Of a stretch of 9,164 bases of DNA, positions 1 to 6,357 are shown piece after piece. Below the pieces are notes generated by a model, which was not told the DNA's origin, made no database searches, and saw only the letters and a list, made by a program, of their open reading frames with translations. The stretch's first letter is position 1. Every line of letters begins with the position of its first letter. Made by a program: the position numbers and the translations under genes. Location of the stretch: the NCBI GenBank assembly GCA_023818725.1, contig JAMWBX010000028.1, forward strand, positions 1 to 9,164, given 5' to 3'. Source of the stretch: Candidatus Omnitrophota bacterium. GTDB taxonomy: Bacteria > Ratteibacteria > UBA8468 > B48-G9 > DTJG01.

Positions 1-627
1 AGCCACGTCAATCTGCGGCAAAAATGCCGGCATACAAAACATCCCCCCTTCAGCATAACCTGTTTTCACTTTCCCGAGCAAAAAACAAAGCAGGTCCACC
101 ATATGTATCGTGTTTTCCCTGATTGGACCTCCACCATCATTTTCATCCCAGAACCAAGCTTTTTCAACCCTGCCAAGGGCAAATCTTGCAAGAACCCATT
201 TGGGTATTCCAAGCTCCCCCTCAAAACCTTTTTTCAGAAATCTGTATGTTGGAGAAAATCTCTTCTTGAACCCTATCATCAGGAAAACCTTATTTTTCTC
301 ACAAACATCAATCATTTTTCTGCAGTCAGAAATTTTCGGCGCCATTGGTTTTTCGCAAAGTATGTGAATTTTGCGTTTCGCGAAAATTCTGGTGAAAGTA
401 AGATGAGAAGCCGGCGGAGTGCAGATGCTAACGCCATCAGGTCTACCCTGTTTCAAAAGGTCATCTACAGAAAGAAAAGTTTTAATGTTAAACTCTGTTG
501 AAATCTTTTTCAAAACTTCTGGATTTGTGTCAACTGCTCCAGTAATTTCAACATCAGGCATCTGCTGGTAATATTTAAGATGCATCCTTCCTATTCCAAG
601 CCCCACAACTGCAATTTTAACTTTCAT
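1..627 (-). CDS. Gfo/Idh/MocA-family NAD(P)-dependent oxidoreductase, N-terminal 209 residues (C-terminus off the left edge)
   Basis: The frame stays open from the ATG at 627 to the window edge, giving 209 residues of a family usually about 330-400 long. Residues 1-120 form a Rossmann domain: VVGLGIGRMH at 7-16 carries the glycine-rich dinucleotide loop, D33 ends the second strand, and ICTPPASH (68-75) and CEKPMA (91-96) are the family hallmarks, with K93 the expected catalytic lysine. The substrate domain begins near 125. Its GGGPIRENTIHMVD stretch (165-178) keeps H175 and D178, with E171 where Asp is usual. Such enzymes are cytoplasmic dehydrogenases or reductases of sugars, inositols and related polyols; the substrate cannot be read here. 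GGGAG lies about 6 nt before the ATG. The start overlaps the isomerase stop by 11 bp, so the two genes are probably co-translated in one sugar pathway. The family is near certain; the substrate is unknown. Confidence 0.93.
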   Translation of the reverse strand, partial: MKVKIAVVGLGIGRMHLKYYQQMPDVEITGAVDTNPEVLKKISTEFNIKTFLSVDDLLKQGRPDGVSICTPPASHLTFTRIFAKRKIHILCEKPMAPKISDCRKMIDVCEKNKVFLMIGFKKRFSPTYRFLKKGFEGELGIPKWVLARFALGRVEKAWFWDENDGGGPIRENTIHMVDLLCFLLGKVKTGYAEGGMFCMPAFLPQIDVA

Positions 628-1438
628 AATTTTCTCCCAATTTCTCAAGGTTTTCAAAACATTTTTTTGCAGCAGAAAATGGATCCTGATTCCACAATTC
701 TTCATTGAAAAGTTCAAGAGAATAATAACCGCTAAATCCAGCATTTTGCAGCTTTTTCACAATTGTTTCAAGCGGAATGATTCCTTCGCCTGGAAGCACC
801 CTGTCTTTATCTGTCAGAATTTCTCTTGGTTTTTCGGCGACATCGTTCAGGTGAACAAGGAAAATCTCCTTTCCTTTAATTCCATCAATATCCTCAATCT
901 TGCTGATTCCGCAGTAAAAATGAAAAGTGTCAAACAATATCCCGACATTTTTCTGTCCGGTTTTTCTCGCAAGCATTGCTGCTGTCGGAAGACATCCAAG
1001 AAATCTTGCCTTTGCGAGAAATTCAACCGCAAGTTTTACACCATATCTGTCGGCAAGTCTCACTGCCTCAGCCAGACTCGAAATCGCCTCGTCATAATGT
1101 TTATCTTCCACAGGAGAAACAGAATCAGCAGGTATAACCAGAACAGGGACTTCAAGATATTTGCAAATCTCAAGATTTTCCGAAAACTCCCTCATTACCT
1201 ACTCTTTCGTTTTTCCAGAAGGAAACATCAGTCCGGATTGAAAACATGCTCCGATTGGTTCAATGCCACTGTCTTTTAACATTTGCTTTGCATCAGACAA
1301 ACTTCCTCCTTTTGTCAGGTAGTCTTTCAACTTTGGCAGCCATATCTCTATTGCCTTAAAACCTGCGTTTGAATACGCCCTGACATCTGTCTTGAAATCT
1401 GTCTTCATTGTTGTTGCTTGATTAATTGCGAATTTCAC
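617..1438 (-). pseudogene. Sugar phosphate isomerase/epimerase (TIM barrel, AP endonuclease 2-like) interrupted by an in-frame TAG
   Basis: Two ORFs in the same frame join into one protein of 273 codons, about normal length for this family. Codons 1-79 (1438-1202) start MKFAINQATT and hold strands 1-2 of the barrel, with AIEIW at 29-33. Codon 80 is TAG (1199-1201), followed by GTA and then ATG (1195), which opens the remaining 192 residues. This second part has the expected divalent-metal and active-site residues, in whole-protein numbering: E139 (AVEF), D170 and H173 (FDTFH), H196 and D199 (HLND), E232 (SLELF), plus the PGEG loop. The start is GTG at 1438, in a GTGA overlap with an upstream frame and with AAGGAG only 1 nt ahead, which is unusually close. 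The family normally interconverts ketoses or acts in inositol or sugar catabolism. The split could be a nonsense mutation, a two-piece protein made by reinitiation at 1195, readthrough, or a sequence error. The lack of other damage points to a recent event or a retained product. Confidence 0.8.
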
Positions 1439-1647
1439 TCTCCTTTTCTGTTAACCGGGAAAACATAAAGTTCTATTCCATGCACCGTTATTTCATTAGA
1501 AGATTCATTACGCAATGTAAAAGTTTCCAATGTAACTGGAAACGATGTTATACCAGAATACAGGGGAAGGTGAACCTGATGGTCCAGCATTGTATGGCAC
1601 AAGATAGCCATTGTTGTCATTGACGTACATAAAAATCGCCAGTCCAA
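1435..1647 (-). other. Out-of-frame coding-like stretch ending at the isomerase start; possible 3' remnant of another gene
   Basis: This 70-codon frame overlaps the prepilin gene in a different frame and runs on past the prepilin stop to a TGA at 1435-1437, in a GTGA overlap with the isomerase start. Its first half (about 1560-1647) looks like an out-of-frame shadow of the prepilin. The last 35 or so codons look like real protein: [18 protein letters not shown] followed by HGIELYVFPV, with the alternating hydrophobic pattern of beta strands. It does not resemble the C-terminus of a pseudopilin. The isomerase SD (AAGGAG) lies inside its last codons, as expected when a true upstream gene ends there. 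It may be the tail of an older gene fused to the prepilin by a deletion, an assembly junction, or chance. I do not recognise a family. Confidence 0.3.
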
Positions 1648-1789
1648 TCTGTTTCAGGTTGCCCATGCAAACTCCCTGGCGCGCCTTTTCCCTTGCTTTT
1701 GAGAGCGCAGGAAGCAACATCGCAGCAAGAATCGCTATGATGGCGATTACTACAAGAAGCTCAATCAATGTGAATCCTTTTCTTCTCAT
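1508..1789 (-). CDS. Type IV pilin-like / type II secretion pseudopilin, short (93 aa)
   Basis: The N-terminus is a class III prepilin signal: a short basic leader MRRKG, then [20 protein letters not shown]. Prepilin peptidase should cut between G5 and F6 and methylate F6; E10 is the conserved mature Glu5. The hydrophobic helix (6-28) anchors the protein in the inner membrane and packs the fibre. [19 protein letters not shown] (31-49) and YVNDNNGYL (55-63) are typical of the many pseudopilin-like surface proteins of Lentisphaerota, Verrucomicrobiota and related phyla. I place the start at the ATG at 1789, not the GTG at 1798, because AAGGGGGTG lies 6 nt before it. These proteins are usually 150-280 residues, with a C-terminal globular domain often ending in an HxnDG-type motif. 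Here the frame stops (TAA then TGA) soon after [12 protein letters not shown], so the protein looks truncated and may not be functional. Confidence 0.75.
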   Translation of the reverse strand: MRRKGFTLIELLVVIAIIAILAAMLLPALSKAREKARQGVCMGNLKQIGLAIFMYVNDNNGYLVPYNAGPSGSPSPVFWYNIVSSYIGNFYIA

Positions 1790-1795
1790 TTTTCT

Positions 1796-1804
1796 CACCC
1801 CCTT
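1796..1804 (-). promoter_or_regulatory. Ribosome binding site deciding the prepilin start
   Basis: On the minus strand this reads AAGGGGGTG, one mismatch from the ideal AAGGAGGTG. It lies 6 nt upstream of the ATG at 1789 and overlaps the alternative GTG at 1798, which argues for the ATG. Confidence 0.65.
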
Positions 1805-1810
1805 TTTATA

Positions 1811-1839
1811 ATACTACCTTTTTTATATGGAGATGTCAT
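1811..1839 (-). promoter_or_regulatory. Possible sigma70-type promoter for the prepilin and downstream genes
   Basis: On the minus strand ATGACA (1839-1834) is followed after 17 nt by TAGTAT (1816-1811), and an overlapping TATTAT lies 3 nt further on. Both boxes have about one or two mismatches to consensus. The site lies in the 179-nt gap between the URO-D-family gene and the prepilin gene. The region is AT-rich, so chance matches are likely. I see no convincing terminator for the upstream gene in this gap. Confidence 0.35.
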
Positions 1840-1977
1840 CAGAGACATAGCACGAAAGGGCAAAAACCTGTCTGTTTATTTCAGATTCTGTTAAAAGATA
1901 TTCCTTGACTTTGTTTGTAAATATCATAGCAATGAGACGTAAATATATTCGCCAAGGCAGGTATCTTTAATGAAAAT

Positions 1978-3084
1978 TTAATCTGGCAGGCCAAATTTCT
2001 TATCAATAAGCTCTGATATTGCCTCTATCCTATCAATTTCGCCTGCAGGAGGTATCTCATCAGACACTCCAAGTATCAGCCGTGGCATAAACATTTCTAT
2101 TACCTTTTCTGTGAATGAAACCAGTTCTTTCAGGGGAAATGATGGAAGAAAAAAGATTGCAGGTATAAGGTCAAGCACAACCATACCGTCTGTTGCATTA
2201 TATATTTCTTCAAGGGTCATATCACACATTGGAGTCGGTGTGAGCGCTTCAACGCCATGAAGACCGGATTCAACAAGATACGGCAGTATTAACCTTGAAT
2301 TGCCATCCCAGTGGCTGTGAACGAATCTATTATTTTCAGACATAAGCTGGCTTATTTTTTCCCATCTCGGGATCACATACTTTTTAAGGACTGGCGGAGG
2401 CGTAAATTCATTGGTAACATGGTCGCCAAGATTAAAAATCCTGCAAGGAAGTTTCAATGCTTCTTTTGCAACCCTGATATCCCGCTCATTGCAGGCCTCA
2501 ATAAACTGTTCGAATTCCGCAGGATGGTCATTCAAAAGATAAAATGTGTTCAGTAACCCCGCGTGTGTTTTTATTGACTCGGTAAAACCAGCGCTGGTAA
2601 GGAAAATTGTCGGTTCTGCCCTGTCTCCAACTCTTGTTGCCGCTTCCTGAAATAATTCAGGTACTGCAGCCACATTAAGATGATTTATCATGTATGTCAC
2701 TATTTTTAAATCTTCAACTGTCTTAACGGGAAATTCAACAATTCTCCTGTTATCCGCATAACCCAAGCCAGCAGGTACAATCTGAAAAACTGTTCTCAAT
2801 GTCCCCTTTTCTGTCCTTGTTATGATTTCTGTGTGATTATCATCAATCCTGCGCTCAAATGTCTCAACATAGCAGCTGTAGTAATAAACAAGTCCTGCAT
2901 AAGCGCCATATCTGATTGAGCAACCCAATCTATCATAGATTTCAAGATTTGTGAGGTCTGAAAACCTTTCTGGCAGTGTACCTTTTGCACGGTTGTAAAG
3001 AATCCAGGTTTCAAGGCGGGGCTGCCAGAGAACTTCTTTTGCTTTTTTTTCAAAAATTGCGAGATTCAACTGTTTTCTTGTCAT
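1978..3084 (-). CDS. Uroporphyrinogen-decarboxylase-family (URO-D/MtaA-like) protein
   Basis: This is a 368-residue TIM-barrel protein of the uroporphyrinogen decarboxylase family. The family holds true HemE enzymes, corrinoid methyltransferases (MtaA, CmuA) and many uncharacterised relatives in sugar-degrading PVC-type genomes. I start it at the ATG at 3084 because AGGAG lies 6-7 nt ahead; an in-frame extension to 3159 adds an unrelated N-terminus. Family landmarks are LGDHVTNEFTPPPVLKKYV (219-237), the strand FVHSHWDG (254-261) with the following LPYLVESGLHGVEAL, and the C-terminal LGVSDEIPPAGEIDRI. The HxCG motif that supplies zinc ligands in the methyltransferases reads H256-S-H258 here, without the cysteine. 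It also lacks the N-terminal Arg-rich signature of HemE, so heme synthesis is unlikely. The protein is probably cytoplasmic; its substrate is unknown. It stands alone, with gaps of about 160-190 bp on both sides. Confidence 0.85.
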   Translation of the reverse strand: MTRKQLNLAIFEKKAKEVLWQPRLETWILYNRAKGTLPERFSDLTNLEIYDRLGCSIRYGAYAGLVYYYSCYVETFERRIDDNHTEIITRTEKGTLRTVFQIVPAGLGYADNRRIVEFPVKTVEDLKIVTYMINHLNVAAVPELFQEAATRVGDRAEPTIFLTSAGFTESIKTHAGLLNTFYLLNDHPAEFEQFIEACNERDIRVAKEALKLPCRIFNLGDHVTNEFTPPPVLKKYVIPRWEKISQLMSENNRFVHSHWDGNSRLILPYLVESGLHGVEALTPTPMCDMTLEEIYNATDGMVVLDLIPAIFFLPSFPLKELVSFTEKVIEMFMPRLILGVSDEIPPAGEIDRIEAISELIDKKFGLPD

Positions 3085-3107
3085 TTGTTTCTCCTGTCTT
3101 AAAACCA

Positions 3108-3136
3108 ATTTTATCCCAGTATGTTTTTTCTGGCAA
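3108..3136 (-). promoter_or_regulatory. Sigma70-type promoter for the URO-D-family gene
   Basis: On the minus strand TTGCCA (3136-3131) and TAAAAT (3113-3108) each have one mismatch to consensus and are separated by 17 nt. Transcription would start near 3101, leaving a leader of about 17 nt that contains the AGGAG site of the gene starting at 3084. The fit in position supports the call; no operator is evident. Confidence 0.5.
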
Positions 3137-3246
3137 AACAAGGTTTTGTGACCAGCCAAAAATCAGGACTGTTAAAATTAAGCCGTCTGGCATTCAATGA
3201 TTGGTAGGAAAAAATTATTGACATATTCAAAATACAGAAGCGCCTC

Positions 3247-4272
3247 TCAATCGGGTATCCGAACCTTTGCGCCGGGTATTGTACCGTTCTTCAAGTCCAC
3301 AACTGCATTGTTTGCCTCGGAAAGAGGATATTTCACGACTTCGGGTTTTACTGGAATTTTTGCTGCAATCTGCAAAAATTCAGCTATGTCCCTTCTTGTA
3401 ACATTTGCCACTGACTTGATTTGTTTTTCCATCCACAGATGTTTTTCATATTCGATGCTTTTCATCTGTTCAACATCCCTGTTTTCCTTTCTAATTGCGT
3501 TGATAACAAGCATTCCGCCTTTTCTCAGGTTTTTTAAAGAGGAAAGCACTGAAATCCATACAGGGGTTGTGTCAATTGCGATATCAAAAGGTTCAGGAGG
3601 CTGTTGGGTTATTTCGCCTGCCCATCTGGCGCCAAGCTTAAAAGCAAGATCCTGTTCGCTTTTAGACCTTGTGAAAACAAATATATCAGAATCAGGATAC
3701 AAACACCTGACAATCTGAATAACAATATGTCCTGACGCTCCAAACCCATATAGAGCCACTGTTTTATCGTTTTCTATTTTTGCCAGCCGCAATGAACGCC
3801 AACCAATAGCGCCAGCGCAAAGCAGCGGCGCTGCCTCTGCATCAGAAAAAAACTCAGGAATCTTGTAAATAAAATCTTCATACGCTACCATAAATTCAGC
3901 ATAGCCGCCATTAGCATCCCTTCCTGTTGCGACAAAATTATCACACAGGTTTTCATCGCCGCTAACACAATATCTACATTTCCCGCAACTACTAAAAATC
4001 CAGCCGATTCCAACCCTTTCTCCTTCTTTAAACTTTTTAACAGATTTACCGCGTTTAACAATTCTTCCCACAACCTGATGGCCGGGAATAATGGGGAAGG
4101 AAGACGGCAAAGTTCTTCCTTCAATTTCATCAAGGTCTGTTCTGCAAACACCACAGGCAGAAACTTTTATAAGAACCTGATTCTCCTGTGGTTCAGGCAC
4201 AGGTATATCAAGCTGTTTTAATGGTATCTCTCTTGAAACATTCACAACCTTCTCAAGCACCATTGCCTTCAT
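3247..4272 (-). CDS. Zinc-dependent alcohol dehydrogenase family protein (medium-chain dehydrogenase/reductase)
   Basis: This 341-residue protein is a full-length zinc MDR, a cytoplasmic enzyme that oxidises alcohols or reduces aldehydes with NAD(P). The catalytic zinc ligands are C43 (in CGVCRTD), H65 (in PGHQVVG) and C152 (in PLLCAG). Gln follows H65 where many relatives have Glu, a known subgroup feature. The structural zinc cysteines are C96, C99, C102 and C110. YGFGASGH (175-182) is the dinucleotide-binding loop. The ATG overlaps the hisF TGA as ATGA, and the AAAGGA site is about 10 nt upstream inside hisF, so translation is probably coupled to hisF. It is the last gene of the four-gene operon. 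No clear intrinsic terminator follows within the 160-nt gap. The family is sure; the substrate is not visible, and nothing in the neighbours defines it. Confidence 0.93.
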   Translation of the reverse strand: MKAMVLEKVVNVSREIPLKQLDIPVPEPQENQVLIKVSACGVCRTDLDEIEGRTLPSSFPIIPGHQVVGRIVKRGKSVKKFKEGERVGIGWIFSSCGKCRYCVSGDENLCDNFVATGRDANGGYAEFMVAYEDFIYKIPEFFSDAEAAPLLCAGAIGWRSLRLAKIENDKTVALYGFGASGHIVIQIVRCLYPDSDIFVFTRSKSEQDLAFKLGARWAGEITQQPPEPFDIAIDTTPVWISVLSSLKNLRKGGMLVINAIRKENRDVEQMKSIEYEKHLWMEKQIKSVANVTRRDIAEFLQIAAKIPVKPEVVKYPLSEANNAVVDLKNGTIPGAKVRIPD

Positions 4273-5048
4273 TTACTTTCATTCCTTTCGATAATAGCGA
4301 CTCCCTTTGATTTCAAATATCTTTTTAATGCCGGTATCGAAATTATTCCAAAGTGAAATACGCTTGCCGCAAGAAGTATTGTTGCTCCTGCCATAACCGC
4401 ATCGTAGAAATCTTCAAGGTTTCCTGCTCCACCTGAAGCGACAACATCAGCAGAAACAACGCTTTTTATTGCCCTGATTATCGGCAGGTCATAGCCCAAT
4501 CTTGCTCCATCGCCTCTTTTGCTTGTGGGAAGAATTACAGATACACCGTATGCGTCAACTTCTTTTGCCCATTCAACTGCGTCTTTTCCTGTCGGCGTTC
4601 TTCCTCCATCAATATACACTTCATAACCCGATGGCATCTTCGGATTATGGTCAACATCGATCGCAACAGTAATTTTTTCAGAGCCAATTTTTTTTACCAG
4701 ATCTCTTATTAAAAAAGGATTCCTGAAACCAGCAGAAGCAATCGAAATTTTGTCGGCGCCAGATTCAATAACTGTCATTGCGGACTCGATGTCAGAAATT
4801 CCGCCACCAACAGTGAAGGGAACAGTCACAACCTCAGCAACTTTCTTCACAACATCAATCAAGGTTCTTCTGTTCTCAATTGTGGCGGTAATATCAAGCA
4901 ATGCAATTTCGTCAGCTCCCTGCTTACAGTAGGCAATCGCGCATTCCACAGGATCTCCTGCATCCTTGATATCAACAAAATGAACACCCTTGACTACTCT
5001 TCCGTTTTTCATATCAAGACATGGCATAATTTTTACTGACTTTTCCAT
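4269..5048 (-). CDS. hisF: HisF-like imidazole glycerol phosphate synthase cyclase subunit, divergent
   Basis: This 259-residue (beta/alpha)8 barrel has HisF's usual length. The true enzyme takes ammonia from HisH and turns PRFAR into imidazole glycerol phosphate and AICAR, linking histidine and purine synthesis. Both catalytic aspartates are present, D12 (PCLD) and D131 (VAID), with loop lysine K20, LDIT (51-54), VGGGI (80-84) and ASGGAGN (204-210). Several usual positions differ from the Thermotoga enzyme as I recall it: A104 for Asn103, V171 for gate residue Glu167, and LPTSKRGDGAR (173-183) where LLTS-x-DRDGT is normal. D180 (Asp176) is kept. AGGAGG, 6 nt before the ATG, begins inside the permease stop codon. 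No hisH or other his gene is in the window. It could be the genome's only HisF with lineage drift, or a paralogue with another partner, so the gene symbol is by homology only. Confidence 0.85.
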   Translation of the reverse strand: MEKSVKIMPCLDMKNGRVVKGVHFVDIKDAGDPVECAIAYCKQGADEIALLDITATIENRRTLIDVVKKVAEVVTVPFTVGGGISDIESAMTVIESGADKISIASAGFRNPFLIRDLVKKIGSEKITVAIDVDHNPKMPSGYEVYIDGGRTPTGKDAVEWAKEVDAYGVSVILPTSKRGDGARLGYDLPIIRAIKSVVSADVVASGGAGNLEDFYDAVMAGATILLAASVFHFGIISIPALKRYLKSKGVAIIERNESK

Positions 5049-5054
5049 TTTTTG

Positions 5055-5060
5055 CCTCCT
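5055..5060 (-). promoter_or_regulatory. Ribosome binding site of hisF overlapping the permease stop codon
   Basis: AGGAGG on the minus strand starts at the A of the permease TAG and ends 6 nt before the hisF ATG. A ribosome finishing the permease stops on this site, which suggests coupled translation. It also shows that TAG serves as an ordinary stop here. Confidence 0.8.
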
Positions 5061-6357
5061 ATTTGCCCATTATGAAGTAAGTGGCGAAAATTATCGAAAT
5101 TGCGTACATAATAGGATGAACCTCCTTATACTTGCTTTTTGCAAGCTTCAATACCGTATAGGTAATAAAACCATAGCCGATGCCATGGGATATTGAATAA
5201 GTGAAGGGCATTGTAAGAATAATTACAAATGCAGGTATAGCGGTTTCAAGGTCATTAAAATCAATGTTTGTTATGCCCTGCATCATCAAAAAACCAATGA
5301 TAACAAGGGCAGGCGCTGTTGCTTCAGAGCTTATTAATGACGCAATAGGCGCAATGACAATGCTGAGAAGAAAAAGCACACCAACAGTGATGGCGCTTAC
5401 GCCTGTTCTTCCTCCTTCCATAATACCAGCGGCTGACTCAATATAAGAAGTATTGGAACTTGCGCCAAAAAAACCGCCAAGCATCGCGCCAACGGCATCG
5501 ACAGCAAGAATTCCTTTAAGATTTTCGATGTTTCCTTTCGAATCCACAAGATTTGCCTGGTATCCAATCGCTGTTACAGTGCCAAGTGTGTCAAAAAAGT
5601 CCACAATTAGAAAAGCAAAAAGAGACGGCAGCAATGTTAATTTCAAAGCGCCAGGTATATCAAGTGCTCCAATGGACGAAAAGTCAGGCATTTTGAAAAC
5701 GCCCGGCCACTGAACAATACCTGCAAAATATGAAAGTATCCCGGTAAGTATTATTCCGAGAAGAATCGCTGCCTTAATCCGCAACACAACAAAAATAGCA
5801 GTGATAAGGATCCCGCAACCGGCAACAATCGTTGAAATTTTCGAAAAATCTCCGGGAGAAGGCAAGAGGGTGTTTTTATCAACAATCACAACACCTGCGT
5901 GCATCAGCCCTATAAAAGCAAGAAACATACCAATACCCACTGCGATGGCATATCTTAAAGGCGCAGGTATCGCCTTCATCACTGCTTCGCGCACCCCTGC
6001 GAGAACAAGAATAAACACAATAAGACCATTAAGAAAAATCAGCCCCATGCCAACCTGCCATGAAACACCCCGGCCCAGAACAATGCTATAAGCAAGTACG
6101 CTGTTAAGTCCCATTCCTGCAGCCAGAGCAAGTGGGAAGTTTGTTATCACTCCCATCAGTATTGAAGTAATTCCAGCAGCCAGAGCTGTTCCAACAACGC
6201 ACGCATTAAAAGGTACGCCTGCATCTTTGAGTATTGCCGGATTGACAAAAAGAATATACGCCATAGTAAGATATATGGTTAAACCCGACCTGATTTCTAT
6301 ACTCCACGATGTTTTTCTTTCTTCAAACTTAAAATATCTTTCTAATTTTTTCAGCAT
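5059..6357 (-). CDS. NCS2-family purine permease (AzgA-like adenine/guanine/hypoxanthine transporter)
   Basis: This 432-residue inner-membrane protein has the usual length and pattern of AzgA-type permeases (PbuG and GhxP relatives), which import purine bases by proton symport. Visible landmarks are LTMAYILFVNP (30-40), the AAGMGLNS motif near residue 80, FLIVDFFDTLGT in the middle, and GASSNTSYIESAAGI followed by EGGRTG in the second half; these build the two half-helices of the substrate site in the family. A dozen or more hydrophobic stretches cover the length, ending in IFATYFIMGK. The ATG lies 29 bp inside the end of the acetyltransferase gene, with AAGGAG (6362-6367) 4 nt ahead. It is followed 10 nt later by hisF. 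A purine or purine-like base is the likely substrate; uracil and xanthine transporters form a different branch. Purine riboswitches often control such genes, but I see none upstream. Confidence 0.93.
   Translation of the reverse strand: MLKKLERYFKFEERKTSWSIEIRSGLTIYLTMAYILFVNPAILKDAGVPFNACVVGTALAAGITSILMGVITNFPLALAAGMGLNSVLAYSIVLGRGVSWQVGMGLIFLNGLIVFILVLAGVREAVMKAIPAPLRYAIAVGIGMFLAFIGLMHAGVVIVDKNTLLPSPGDFSKISTIVAGCGILITAIFVVLRIKAAILLGIILTGILSYFAGIVQWPGVFKMPDFSSIGALDIPGALKLTLLPSLFAFLIVDFFDTLGTVTAIGYQANLVDSKGNIENLKGILAVDAVGAMLGGFFGASSNTSYIESAAGIMEGGRTGVSAITVGVLFLLSIVIAPIASLISSEATAPALVIIGFLMMQGITNIDFNDLETAIPAFVIILTMPFTYSISHGIGYGFITYTVLKLAKSKYKEVHPIMYAISIIFATYFIMGK

Noticed and set aside
103..501. 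Two overlapping plus-strand frames at the left end
   Set aside because: Both are antisense to the Gfo/Idh/MocA gene, which reads through with all family motifs.
746..1279. 177-codon open frame on the plus strand
   Set aside because: It lies opposite the isomerase, whose motifs are clear, has a low-complexity basic composition and no SD; it is an antisense shadow.
1193..1438. Genome-wide reassignment of TAG to an amino acid
   Set aside because: The permease ends at TAG with the hisF SD beginning inside that codon and the expected protein end, so TAG acts as a stop here; local readthrough remains open.
1898..1925. GATATT/AATATC inverted repeat as a terminator after the URO-D-family gene
   Set aside because: The stem is only 6 nearly all-AT pairs with a 16-nt loop and just four T residues after it.
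3085..3159. 25-codon N-terminal extension of the URO-D-family protein
   Set aside because: The start at 3084 has a good AGGAG site and fits the family, and the extension would cover the predicted promoter.
3197..3718. 173-codon open frame on the plus strand
   Set aside because: It is antisense to the zinc dehydrogenase, with no family features and no supporting start signals.
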